Below are positions 9,201 to 16,993 of a DNA stretch of 64,000 nucleotides, piece by piece; the stretch's first letter is position 1; every line of letters starts with the position of its first letter. Origin of the DNA: G963556115 sp963675945 (lineage in GTDB: Bacteria; Planctomycetota; SZUA-567); contig OY780932.1 of NCBI GenBank assembly GCA_963675945.1, forward strand, positions 2,852,001 to 2,916,000, written 5' to 3'. The notes below the pieces were generated by a model that saw only the letters and a list, made by a program, of their open reading frames with translations, did not search any database and was not told where the DNA came from. A program made the position numbers and the translations under genes.

Positions 9201-9667
9201 AGTACCGTTTGGCGTCAGAATACGGCTTTATGCTTGACTGTCATTCAGGTGACGACTTGAGCCATGAGACTCGCTTGGTATTCAAGGATGCTTGTAAGGG
9301 AAGATTGCATTTTAAAATATCTCCGTCATTACAGGAGTTGTTCTCAGAAGCGGTATTTGAGTTGGATAAGCCTTTCTTTAAATATTGGTGGCGCGAGACG
9401 TATCGTTATGCTCAGGAATGCGCCGTTGCTGGATCATCCTTTGCAGTGGCAAGCCTCAAGCGATTTGAACAGTATGAGCGAGAGATGTCACCTAAGAACT
9501 ACTTCTTCCGTGAGTATAATTTTGCTGCGGTCGGTAGACGTGATAAGGCTGGTCAGTTTGTCAACCGTCAACATTTTTACAGTTATGGAGCTGATTTCGC
9601 TGAGTTAATGAAGGCGAAAATATCGGAGCGGCTGTTGCTGGTTGCAGATGATATTTTTAATTATTAA
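6257..9667 (+). CDS. Transaldolase-like domain fused to tagaturonate epimerase (UxaE-like) domain
   Basis: A two-enzyme fusion of about 1136 residues. The first 200 or so residues are helical and unassigned. Residues about 275-420 match the transaldolase TIM barrel: GFVCYQVNPKY, then SFKLPGTYAGLEA carrying the Schiff-base lysine (Lys325), then GISLTITLCFG. From about 690 to the end the sequence follows UxaE, the tagaturonate/fructuronate epimerase family: RLGIGGRH, RYGADADHLQVK, LSIDE, THLAPNFG, LDCHSGDDLS and LHFKISPS. UxaE proteins normally stand alone at under 500 residues. GTG at 6257 is chosen because AAAAAGGA lies eight bases upstream; TTG at 6218 would add 13 residues. It sits mid-operon between dehydrogenases and a LarA-like gene. 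Both active sites look intact; the real substrates are unknown. Confidence 0.8.
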   Translation: MKTKYQRIKEQIRLEREEKFLLQIDSKDYTEIINKLFFYVKSEDWDAEFAAVLMPIKNNFDNYSACEQKKVLTFLCNLAIGLKSKLVEWYLLPEIGNARLDIAFAKAFAVLKECSESSLDLQQEMLAEIKRQTELRFKAEAFTGEAADKECAELLGDSLIEYVDSIINVINNSQFAKLAVDNIHELSATYLGNDFGAFLQYTIWFGASFQTTNPPLVNMAWDLANPENEALFKKLVAKYYHGSLPDSQADDAYDQLYSLYTMTIVEQNCRLIRDIYLLSGGVTGFVCYQVNPKYHDYAPKMVEEIRYVHGLLTDRLGGVPNISFKLPGTYAGLEAAELLSEDGISLTITLCFGLHQALDFARVFKKSQAMVNSVVIMNGRLAFPVRDELVAAGVDGGEEASQFAGVEVTRHLYQKLYTPESEGGLGCDITRVRIMNASLRIYGDELPDIVDIIGSPSITVFPNARRALDSVPRMIDVAACEQQTPKDKLEILVQSEIFRQAWWCDGDPSEYAPERRLMMCPEDQYALVEWKPINDTLTQFIDSHKTALGTIEEMVSRFYPKFKQLRIDPVINPAVLNTTTWDRESVGQQLQSIPEGVWKDVLAATKGGVEYAGSEQIKIYASSIASASGDNYLLAALDDGQDVFLQVRDKDSGESVLNESITDIQVDKYAVRAFPVDDSNLHAYFANINPQKGPKKLGAVPRLGIGGRHTTSVFPGIWEAMYRGDFSANAIQNSVRELNIMGDVLSGEPPRVNHLFSVGAVQEGHTGSSFEGLWTAGTISAVKSKYPLRYGADADHLQVKRGKEGIERTKQFLNASKYYTFYTLDVSDILDYQALGCRSAKASAEYLDSVITNSKLRRDVVSYHLRSQFINKQTYSLDEARLGRYVKKYWAALDAVSELVTYINGFKQGEAYDLELSIDENPPEVATFDSITTTEELLFLILEIKRRGLPITHLAPNFGVEKAMDYRGPDGHEGLRARVSQQYRLASEYGFMLDCHSGDDLSHETRLVFKDACKGRLHFKISPSLQELFSEAVFELDKPFFKYWWRETYRYAQECAVAGSSFAVASLKRFEQYEREMSPKNYFFREYNFAAVGRRDKAGQFVNRQHFYSYGADFAELMKAKISERLLLVADDIFNY

Positions 9668-9739
9668 AGAGGAACAGGTGTAGGTAGTTTTGAGCTATGT
9701 GTTGTTTAGCAGTATTGGCTGAATGTGCTGGAGTAAGAT

Positions 9740-11044
9740 ATGAGCGACAAATTACGTGATAGCAGTTGGGATAAAGATGGTATTCTTGCAAAGATTTTGG
9801 GAAAGATAGCGCTACCTAGAATGGCTCAAGTAAAGCAAGAGTTTGATCCGACATGTATTGATGATATTCCCGCGGTGATAACTGCTGAATTCAAAAAAAC
9901 AGGGATTGGAGATAGTATACGAGCCGGAGCAAGGATTGCGATTACCGTTGGCAGTCGAGGCGTTGCGAACATCCCAGTAATTACCAAGGCGCTTGCTGAT
10001 AATGTCAAAGCTTATGGCGGAAGCCCCTTCTTGGTTCCGGCAATGGGTAGTCATGGAGGAGCTACGGCTGAAGGTCAACGCAAGGTTATTGAGGGGATGG
10101 GAGTAACTGAGGATTTTGTGGGCGCTCCCATTCACTCAAGTATGGAAGTTGTGGAGGTTGGCAGGACATCCAAGAACAAACCTGTTTATATTGATAGAAA
10201 TGCATATGAAGCTGATGGTATTATCGTAGCTGGGCGTATCAAACCGCATACTGCCTTTCAAGGACCGCATGAGAGCGGCATCTATAAGATGATGACGATT
10301 GGTTTGGGAAAGCAACTCGGGGCGGAATTCTGCCATAGTGAAGGTTTCGGCAAGATGCATGAGAATGTGCCTGAGATTGCACGCGTAATGCTGAAAAATT
10401 CGCCCATCATTTTTGGGGTCGGAATAGTTGAGAATGCCTTTGATAATACGTGTATTATTAAAGCGTTGCGTCCGGAAGAGATCGATATTGAAGAGCCGAT
10501 ATTGCTACAAAAAGCAAAAGCGTTGATGCCAGAAATTAAGATTCATGATTTTGATATTCTGATTATAGATCAGATTGGCAAAAATTTCAGTGGAGATGGC
10601 ATGGATCCGAATATCACCGGAACCTTCTGTACGCCTTATGTGAGCGGCCCAATGCAGATTAAGCGTCATGTCGTGCTTGACCTGAGTGAGGAGACCCATG
10701 GTAATGCGATAGGAATGGGGAAGTGCCATATCTCAACCAAACGCGTATTTGATAAATGCGATTTTGACCAGGGATATGTCAATTGTATGACCAGTACTGT
10801 GGTTGAACCAGCATTTCTGCCAATTATTATGAAGAATGATCGAATGGCGATAGCTGCTGCGGTGCATACGGCTGTAGGTTGTGATAAGGAGAATCCTAAA
10901 ATTATTCGTATACAGAATACCTCGCATATTGAAAAAATCTATGTTTCTGAGGCATTGCAGGATGAGGTTAATTCTCATCCCCAGATGTCTTTTATTGGCG
11001 AGTTTGCGCCACTTGATTTCAATGACGAGGGAAATCTGTGGTAA
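9740..11044 (+). CDS. LarA-like nickel-pincer-dependent racemase/epimerase family protein (DUF2088)
   Basis: A 434-residue member of the lactate-racemase superfamily. The residues that in Lactobacillus plantarum LarA hold the nickel-pincer cofactor and do acid/base work (His108, His174, Lys184, His200) align with His105 (GSHGGA), His170 (KPHTAF), Lys183 (IYKMM) and His199 (FCHSEG), with the same spacing between the last three. The family racemises or epimerises 2-hydroxyacids, including sugar acids, which fits its place between the UxaE fusion and an SDR. The cofactor-making genes larB, larC and larE are not in the window and must be elsewhere if the enzyme is a true LarA. GGAGTAAGAT precedes the ATG. 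Confidence 0.8.
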   Translation: MSDKLRDSSWDKDGILAKILGKIALPRMAQVKQEFDPTCIDDIPAVITAEFKKTGIGDSIRAGARIAITVGSRGVANIPVITKALADNVKAYGGSPFLVPAMGSHGGATAEGQRKVIEGMGVTEDFVGAPIHSSMEVVEVGRTSKNKPVYIDRNAYEADGIIVAGRIKPHTAFQGPHESGIYKMMTIGLGKQLGAEFCHSEGFGKMHENVPEIARVMLKNSPIIFGVGIVENAFDNTCIIKALRPEEIDIEEPILLQKAKALMPEIKIHDFDILIIDQIGKNFSGDGMDPNITGTFCTPYVSGPMQIKRHVVLDLSEETHGNAIGMGKCHISTKRVFDKCDFDQGYVNCMTSTVVEPAFLPIIMKNDRMAIAAAVHTAVGCDKENPKIIRIQNTSHIEKIYVSEALQDEVNSHPQMSFIGEFAPLDFNDEGNLW

Positions 11045-11060
11045 AATTTTTTTTGAGTTG

Positions 11061-11080
11061 CCAGCAAAAATGTTTGCTGG
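11061..11080 (+). other. Intergenic hairpin between LarA-like and SDR genes
   Basis: CCAGCAAA (11061-11068) and TTTGCTGG (11073-11080) form a perfect 8-bp stem with a 4-base loop, directly after a run of eight T. No T-run follows the stem, so it is more likely an mRNA processing or stability element inside the operon than a terminator. Confidence 0.4.
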
Positions 11081-11098
11081 TTGTGTGAAGGTTAGAAA

Positions 11099-11932
11099 AT
11101 GATTGAGATAGATTTGACTGGTAAGGTCGCTTTGGTGGTAGGGGGTGGTTCCGGCATTGGCCAGGGTTGTGCGTTGATAATGGCTGAAGCCGGTGCAGAT
11201 GTTGCGGTGGCAGATGTTAATGAAGCTGGCATGCAGGAGACTCTTGCACTGATCGGTAAGAATAAAAGTACACTAAGGCTCAGTGCTACTAAGGTTGATT
11301 TGGCTTCGGTTGCAAGTATCAAGAATATGGTTGATTCAGTTGTAAGTACTCATGGGAAGATTGATATATTTATTAATACTGCAGGGATCTGTAAGAACAA
11401 GCCATTTGTTGATGTAACGGAAGAAGAGTATGACTTGGTTATGGATGTAAACTTGAAAGGAACGGTCTTTTGTGCCCAGGCTGTAGCAAAGCACATGATT
11501 TCAAGGGTACCGCAAGCGGTCAAGGATGCAGGCAAGAGTGCTGAGTGTTATGGTAAGATTATTCATCTGTCTTCAATTTCGGGGCGCGGAGGAAGACCGC
11601 TACAGATTCATTATGCACCTTCGAAAGCAGGTATTATAAGTGCAACGAAGAGTATTGCACTCGCTCTTGCACCGTATGGAATCTCGGTCAATGCGATAGC
11701 TCCAAGTATAGTGGAGACACCTATGTGGAAAGAGAACGTCAGTGATAAAAAGAAGTTTTTGGGTGAAGAGAAGGCAAAAGAAGTAATTGATGGGTTATAT
11801 GATTCTATACCTTTGAAGCGTCTGGGATCGGTATCTGAAATGGCAAACGCGGTGCTGTTCTTTAGTTCTTCATTGTCGGACTATGTCACCGGTCAGACAC
11901 TCAATGTAGATGGCGGCTGTGAGATGAATTAG
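11099..11932 (+). CDS. SDR-family NAD(P)-dependent oxidoreductase
   Basis: Classical short-chain dehydrogenase, 277 residues. The cofactor motif GGGSGIGQG is at about 15-23, the NTAG motif near 90, the catalytic serine in HLSSISG, and Tyr172/Lys176 in HYAPSKAG. The C-terminal VTGQTLNVDGG is typical. It probably oxidises or reduces a hydroxyl/keto group of a sugar acid made by the neighbouring isomerases. It starts 54 bases after the LarA-like gene with a hairpin in between, and precedes the transketolase pair. An insertion rich in Lys/Ala (about 140-150, DAGKSAECYG) lies just before the active-site serine. Confidence 0.9.
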   Translation: MIEIDLTGKVALVVGGGSGIGQGCALIMAEAGADVAVADVNEAGMQETLALIGKNKSTLRLSATKVDLASVASIKNMVDSVVSTHGKIDIFINTAGICKNKPFVDVTEEEYDLVMDVNLKGTVFCAQAVAKHMISRVPQAVKDAGKSAECYGKIIHLSSISGRGGRPLQIHYAPSKAGIISATKSIALALAPYGISVNAIAPSIVETPMWKENVSDKKKFLGEEKAKEVIDGLYDSIPLKRLGSVSEMANAVLFFSSSLSDYVTGQTLNVDGGCEMN

Positions 11933-12018
11933 CTAGCGTCAAGTATTGCGAGTAAGTTACGATATAACATTTCGCTTGGAAATTTAATTTTGAATTTATA
12001 GAAAGTAATGGTGTGAGT

Positions 12019-12900
12019 ATGAGTGTATGTACTAAAAACAAAACACAGAAATATACGGACGCTCAATTGCAGGCTATGGCAATGGAGTTTCGTATAAAAG
12101 TGCTGGATATGCTGCATGCAGTAGGTTCGGGGCATTGGGGAGGGTCTGCAAGTGTGGCTGAGTTGTTGACTGTATTGTATTTTGATCAGATGAATATCAA
12201 CCCGGATATGCCTGCTGATCCGCAACGAGATAGGCTGATCTTGAGTAAGGGGCATGCGGCGCCAATGCTGTATACGGTATTGGCACGCTGTGGATTCTTT
12301 CCTGAAAGCGAATTGGATACCCTGCGTGAGGTAGATAGTCGTCTACAGGGGCATCCATGCATGAATAAGCTTCCAGGCGTTGATATGTCTACCGGGGCGC
12401 TGGGGCACGGTATCTCCATTGGTCTTGGCATGGCGCTTTCGGCGGCAGCAGATAAGCCGTATCAGACATATGTAATCGTCGGGGAAGGTTGTTTGAATGA
12501 AGGATCAAGCTGGGAAGCAATTATGGCGGCAGGAAAATTCAAGCCGAGTAATTTGACTTTGATGATTGATTATAACAAAGTACAGTTGGACGGATATTCA
12601 CAGGATATTATGCCTCTTGACCCGCTACCTGAGAAGTTTGCTGCATTCAACTGGAATGTTGCACCGAGAGTCTTTGACGGTCATTCGGTAAAGGATGTGC
12701 GTGAATCTTTATCTTGGGCTCAGCAGCAGGAGTGTGGTCCGAAGGTTATCGTCTATCAGACTCGTAAAGGCAAGGGTGTTGAGAGTATGGAAGATAGTAA
12801 TAAGTGGCATGGAGCACCGGTCGATGATAACACTTATGCACTAGCCAGGCCTGAGCTTGAAGCTACAATGAATAAATGGAAGGAAATAAATGAAAACTAG
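12019..12900 (+). CDS. Transketolase, N-terminal subunit
   Basis: Thiamine-diphosphate-binding N-terminal half of a split transketolase, about 293 residues, the usual length. GHWGGSASVAELL, SKGHAAPMLY and TGALGHGISIGLGMA are family motifs, and the ThDP/metal motif reads GEGCLNEGSSWEA with DYNKVQLDG at its end. It works with the next gene to move two-carbon units between sugar phosphates; split transketolases are also found with specialised substrates. ATG at 12019 is preferred over GTG at 12013 (two residues longer); neither ribosome site is strong. The gene overlaps the C-terminal subunit by 11 bases, which indicates translational coupling. Confidence 0.92.
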   Translation: MSVCTKNKTQKYTDAQLQAMAMEFRIKVLDMLHAVGSGHWGGSASVAELLTVLYFDQMNINPDMPADPQRDRLILSKGHAAPMLYTVLARCGFFPESELDTLREVDSRLQGHPCMNKLPGVDMSTGALGHGISIGLGMALSAAADKPYQTYVIVGEGCLNEGSSWEAIMAAGKFKPSNLTLMIDYNKVQLDGYSQDIMPLDPLPEKFAAFNWNVAPRVFDGHSVKDVRESLSWAQQQECGPKVIVYQTRKGKGVESMEDSNKWHGAPVDDNTYALARPELEATMNKWKEINEN

Positions 12901-13840
12901 TATAGAAAGAGTGGCTTTGCGGGATGCGTTCGGTAAGGCTCTGGTAAATATTGGTGCAGAAGATGCCCGGTTGCGAGTGCTGGATGCCGATGTCTCCGGC
13001 AGTACCAAGACCTGTATGTTCAATGAGAAATATCCGGATAGATTTTATAATGTCGGAGTAGCTGAGGGCAATCTGGCTGATATCGCCGCAGGTATGGCGA
13101 CTTGTGGTTTGCGTCCGGTAATCAGTGCGTTCAGCCTGTTTCTCAGTCTCAAGGCAACCGACCAAATTCGTAATGTTATATGTTATAATAAGCTGCCTGT
13201 TATTATTGCCGGTGGGTATGGCGGGTTATCTGATTCGTTTGATGGAGCAAGCCATCAATCTCTCGTTGATATTGCGATAATGCGGGCGCTGCCGGAGATG
13301 ATAGTACTTGCACCGGCATCGGCTTGTGAGATTGAGCCGGCTTTACGTGAAGCGCTCAAGCTGGATAAACCGGTATTTATTCGTCTTGGTCGTAACCCAG
13401 TACCGGATCTGCCAGAACTCGGTGAAAATTTCCAGATTGGTAAGGGAAAAATACTGTGTGGCGGAACTGATGTGACAATTGTTTCCTGCGGTTTGATGAG
13501 TTCGATTGCGCTTGAGGCGGTTGAAAACCTTGCAAATAGAGGCGTTTCGGCAGAGTTATTGCATTTTGCTTCAATCAAACCTCTGGATGCGACAATGTTG
13601 CTATCTTCAGCTCAAAAAACTGGGGCGGTTGTAACGGTTGAGGAACACACTGTACTTGGTGGGTTGGGAGGAGCTGTCGCTGAAGTCCTAGGATGTAATT
13701 ACCCTGTTCCGCTTGAGTTGATCGGAGTGCAGGACTGCTTTACAGAGTCTGGACCATATGATGTTCTTTTGAATAAATATGGATTGTCTGTAGACAAGAT
13801 AGTAGACAAGGTAAAAGCGGTAATTGCAAGAAAGAAATGA
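12890..13840 (+). CDS. Transketolase, C-terminal subunit
   Basis: Pyrimidine-binding and C-terminal half of the split transketolase, 316 residues. It holds the GVAEGNLADIAAGMA block with the glutamate that activates the thiamine cofactor, GGYGGLSDSFDGASHQS, and a transketolase C-terminal domain from about 185 (VSCGLMSSIALEA). AAGGAAATAA inside the end of the upstream gene serves as ribosome site for the ATG at 12890, so both subunits should be made in equal amounts. In this island it is one of only two candidates (with the transaldolase-like domain) for carbon-carbon bond cleavage. Confidence 0.92.
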   Translation: MKTSIERVALRDAFGKALVNIGAEDARLRVLDADVSGSTKTCMFNEKYPDRFYNVGVAEGNLADIAAGMATCGLRPVISAFSLFLSLKATDQIRNVICYNKLPVIIAGGYGGLSDSFDGASHQSLVDIAIMRALPEMIVLAPASACEIEPALREALKLDKPVFIRLGRNPVPDLPELGENFQIGKGKILCGGTDVTIVSCGLMSSIALEAVENLANRGVSAELLHFASIKPLDATMLLSSAQKTGAVVTVEEHTVLGGLGGAVAEVLGCNYPVPLELIGVQDCFTESGPYDVLLNKYGLSVDKIVDKVKAVIARKK

Positions 13841-13899
13841 TGTTTGAGTTGAGTTGAAAATACTATGTGTAGCATTTAACTATTTATAAAGGAGATATT

Positions 13900-14811
13900 A
13901 TGCGATCTATGAAAGAGTTTATGGATGTCGGGATTGTACACTTTATGGCATATCCAACGACAATCAGAGGTGAAGGTCCGATATTTGAAACTGTCAAGAA
14001 AATTGCGGTTGATGACTATTTCGATGCGATTGAGATAACCTGGATCAAGGATGATGCTGAGCGTAAGCGGGTTGCGGAGTTAGTCAAGACAGCAAAACTT
14101 GAGGTGCGTTATGGCGCTCAGCCAAGATTGTTGACTACCGGGCTGAATCCAAATCATATTGATGAGGCAGAGCGGGTTAAAGCTGAGCAGACCCTGCTGG
14201 AAGCAATTGATGAAGCCGAAGAGCTTGGTTGTCCGGGGATCGCTTTCCTCTCCGGAAAGTATGAAGAAAGTACTAAAGATCAGGCATTTGACAGCCTGGT
14301 AAAGACGACGAATAACCTGTGCGCGTATGCCGCGGAAAAAGGGATGAATGTTGTACTGGAAATCTTTGATTATGATATTGATAAAAAGTCGTTGATCGGA
14401 CCGACGTCTCTGGCCAAGAAGTTTGCCGATACCGTCAAGGCTAGTCACAGTAATTTTGGATTGATGGTCGACCTCAGCCACATCCCGATGTATCATGAGT
14501 CTCTTACCGAATCACTTGATCCTATCAAGGATGATATTGTTCATATTCATATCGGCAATACTGTAATTAGTGATGAATCACATAAGGGTTATGGTGATCA
14601 GCATATTTATTTTGGCTATGAGAATAGTGAGAATGATGTTGAAGAGGTTAGAGCGTTTTTACAGCATTGTATCGACATCGGACTCATTGCCCCTGATAAT
14701 AGAAAAATTGTGTCATTTGAGGTCAAACCTCTGGGTGATGAAGATGCTGATGCGGTTGTCGCTAATGCAAAGAGAACTCTCAATAAGGCCTGGATCAAGA
14801 TTAAAGCGTAG
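13900..14811 (+). CDS. Sugar phosphate isomerase/epimerase (TIM barrel), second copy type
   Basis: A 303-residue xylose-isomerase-like TIM barrel not closely similar to the one at 4113. Likely metal ligands are Glu in VLEIFDYD, Asp in MVDLSHIP, His in HIHIGN and Glu in SFEVKP, so the fold looks catalytically competent. Its role is probably aldose/ketose isomerisation or epimerisation of a sugar or sugar acid from the island. It has a strong ribosome site (AAGGAGATATT) and is followed only nine bases later by the hydroxyacid dehydrogenase, so the two are certainly co-transcribed. Confidence 0.85.
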   Translation: MRSMKEFMDVGIVHFMAYPTTIRGEGPIFETVKKIAVDDYFDAIEITWIKDDAERKRVAELVKTAKLEVRYGAQPRLLTTGLNPNHIDEAERVKAEQTLLEAIDEAEELGCPGIAFLSGKYEESTKDQAFDSLVKTTNNLCAYAAEKGMNVVLEIFDYDIDKKSLIGPTSLAKKFADTVKASHSNFGLMVDLSHIPMYHESLTESLDPIKDDIVHIHIGNTVISDESHKGYGDQHIYFGYENSENDVEEVRAFLQHCIDIGLIAPDNRKIVSFEVKPLGDEDADAVVANAKRTLNKAWIKIKA

Positions 14812-14820
14812 GAGGAAATT

Positions 14821-15777
14821 ATGAAGATAGTAGTATTGGATGGATATACACTCAATCCTGGAGATCTTTCCTGGGATGGCATGGGTGAGCTTGGGGATTT
14901 GACGGTTTATGATCGGACGGCAAAAGAGGATATTGTAAGTAGAATTGGTGATGCTGAGATTATAATTACCAACAAAACTCCGATAACTCAGGAAATACTT
15001 GATACCTGTCCGAGTATCAAATATATAGGTGTTCTGGCAACCGGCTATAATGTTGTGGATACCGTATATGCTGCAGAAAAGGGTATTCCTGTATGTAATG
15101 TACCAATTTACGGCACAACTGCGGTATCACAGTTTGTCTTTGCTCATCTGCTTGAGATCTGTCACAATATTCGTCATCATGCCGATACGGTGAAGAAGGG
15201 TAAATGGACAACCTCAGAGGACTTTTGTTATTGGGACTATCCGCTGATAGAGCTTGCGGGTAAGACTATGGGTGTTGTCGGGCTTGGTAGAATCGGTTAC
15301 CTTACAGCCAAGATTGCGGTAGCCTTTGGCATGAAGGTTCTGGCTTATGATGAATATAAGAATCCTGAACTAGAGACCGAGGATATCAAGTATGCGTCAT
15401 TTGAAGAACTCCTTAAGCAATCAGATGTTATCAGTCTTCATTGTCCACTATTTGAGTCAACCAAGGGCATCATGAACTCTGAATCATTTGCCAAAATGAA
15501 AGATGGGGCAATACTTATCAATACTTCGCGTGGCCCGCTGATTGTTGAAGAAGATCTGAAGGAGGCTTTGGAATCAGAGAAACTATATTATGCAGGGTTG
15601 GATGTTGTGAGTTCAGAACCAATCTCATCTGATAATGTACTCTTGTCCGTAAGTAATTGTAATATTACTCCACATATAGCCTGGGCGCCAAAGGAAGCAA
15701 GAAGCAGGCTGTTAAATGTAGCGGTTGAGAGTGTTGCTGCATTTATCGAGGGTAAGGTTATTAATAAAGTGAATTAA
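14821..15777 (+). CDS. D-2-hydroxyacid dehydrogenase (glycerate dehydrogenase/hydroxypyruvate reductase-like)
   Basis: A 318-residue member of the D-isomer-specific 2-hydroxyacid dehydrogenase family. The NAD motif GVVGLGRIG lies at about 158-166, the catalytic arginine in NTSRGPLI, the glutamate in SSEP and the histidine in TPHIAWA. The layout fits hydroxypyruvate or glyoxylate reductases that make D-glycerate, a plausible end product when transketolase-type chemistry cuts a sugar acid. The ribosome site GGAGGAAATT overlaps the end of the preceding isomerase region. It is the last gene of the tightly packed run before a long inverted repeat. Confidence 0.88.
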   Translation: MKIVVLDGYTLNPGDLSWDGMGELGDLTVYDRTAKEDIVSRIGDAEIIITNKTPITQEILDTCPSIKYIGVLATGYNVVDTVYAAEKGIPVCNVPIYGTTAVSQFVFAHLLEICHNIRHHADTVKKGKWTTSEDFCYWDYPLIELAGKTMGVVGLGRIGYLTAKIAVAFGMKVLAYDEYKNPELETEDIKYASFEELLKQSDVISLHCPLFESTKGIMNSESFAKMKDGAILINTSRGPLIVEEDLKEALESEKLYYAGLDVVSSEPISSDNVLLSVSNCNITPHIAWAPKEARSRLLNVAVESVAAFIEGKVINKVN

Positions 15778-15837
15778 TATTGATATTTCATTGGAATTAC
15801 CAGTAATATTTGTGCTCTCAACTCTGGTTATATTATT

Positions 15838-15876
15838 ATAAGTCGAGAATGCGAGGAATTGGTGTTCTCGACTTAT
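15838..15876 (+). terminator. 12-bp perfect inverted repeat, possible terminator
   Basis: ATAAGTCGAGAA (15838-15849) pairs exactly with TTCTCGACTTAT (15865-15876) around a 15-base loop; TTATT follows instead of a full T-run. It lies between the hydroxyacid dehydrogenase and the last dehydrogenase of the island and may end most transcripts or act as an operator for the last gene. It also argues against the longer ORF start at 15810, which would put the repeat inside coding sequence. Confidence 0.5.
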
Positions 15877-15908
15877 TTATTGCCAATGAATCATGTAAGA
15901 ATGGATTA

Positions 15909-16934
15909 ATGATTATGTTACAACTAATAATGCCTGAAGCGAAAGTGGTCAAGTGTTGTGAAGTGGCTAGGCCGACAGTCGGTGCGCATGATGTTTTAAT
16001 AAACATGAAAAGACTTGGAATATGTGGCTCAGATATACAGGTATACCATGGGTTACATCGATATATGACTTTTCCGGTAGTGCAAGGGCATGAGGGCTCA
16101 GGGATCGTAATTGAAGTTGGGGATGGGGTTACCTCTATTGCTCCGGGCGATAAGGTAACGATCCAGCCTCAGGTCTTTTGCGGTGAGTGTCAGCCATGTA
16201 AGACCGGGAACGAGAATGTATGTCAAAATCTCTCGGTGTATGGAATACATATTGACGGTATGGCTCAGGAATATATTAGTATGCCAGAATCGGTAGTAGT
16301 AAAATTGCCTGAAAATATGGATTATGATACTGGGGCATTTGTGGAGCCGACTGCTGTGGCTGCTGGTACTCTACGTCGTTGCGGCAATGTGAAGCAGAAG
16401 AACGTTGCGATTATGGGAGCGGGTGCGATCGGTAATCTTATTGCGCAGATGGTGCAGGTCTACGGAGGTAATTGTCTGCTTACAGATATCAACGCACGCA
16501 GACTTGAGCTTGCTCAAGAGTGTGGAATAAAAGATGTCCAGCTTACTGCGGAAATCACCCTGGCCGCGGCTATAGATAAGTCGTTCGGCAGCGCCGGAGC
16601 AGATATTATCATTGATTGCGCGGGAACACCGTTTACGTTCAATACTGCTGTTTCCTGCGCCCGTCCGGCTTCAAAGATCGTAATTGTGGCGAATTTCAAA
16701 GAGCCTGTAACCTTGGAATTACCGTTGATACAGCGGCAGTCTATAGATATCATCGGGGTAATGATGTATGTCCGTCAGGATTATCTGCAAGCTATTGAAC
16801 TGCTAGCTGCAAACAAAATCAAAATTGACAAGTTGATCTCTACTAGATTTCATTACACTAAATTGGCTGAGGCGTATCATTATATCGATTCTTATCCTGA
16901 GAAGGTAATGAAGGTGGTTTTGGATTTTGATTAA
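15909..16934 (+). CDS. Zinc-dependent alcohol dehydrogenase (MDR family), second copy
   Basis: Medium-chain zinc dehydrogenase of 341 residues, paralogous to the gene at 5162. Catalytic zinc ligands are in GICGSDIQVYHG and GHEGSG; the structural-zinc lobe reads CGECQPCKTGNENVC, and the Rossmann motif MGAGAIGNLIAQM follows. The frame is open back to 15810, but a 12-bp inverted repeat and non-conserved sequence lie there, so the ATG at 15909 is chosen (a second ATG is at 15915). It resembles galactitol/L-idonate-type dehydrogenases; substrate unknown. It closes the sugar-acid island and is followed by a good terminator at 16994. Confidence 0.88.
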   Translation: MIMLQLIMPEAKVVKCCEVARPTVGAHDVLINMKRLGICGSDIQVYHGLHRYMTFPVVQGHEGSGIVIEVGDGVTSIAPGDKVTIQPQVFCGECQPCKTGNENVCQNLSVYGIHIDGMAQEYISMPESVVVKLPENMDYDTGAFVEPTAVAAGTLRRCGNVKQKNVAIMGAGAIGNLIAQMVQVYGGNCLLTDINARRLELAQECGIKDVQLTAEITLAAAIDKSFGSAGADIIIDCAGTPFTFNTAVSCARPASKIVIVANFKEPVTLELPLIQRQSIDIIGVMMYVRQDYLQAIELLAANKIKIDKLISTRFHYTKLAEAYHYIDSYPEKVMKVVLDFD

Positions 16935-16993
16935 GCGTTATCACAATCTAAAATTCTGCGTTAGACAAAACAAGCTGCTGTGCTGTAGTATAG

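Noticed and set aside
15810..15908. Longer N terminus of the second zinc dehydrogenase
   Set aside because: It would translate through a 12-bp inverted repeat and does not look like any MDR start; homology begins after 15909.
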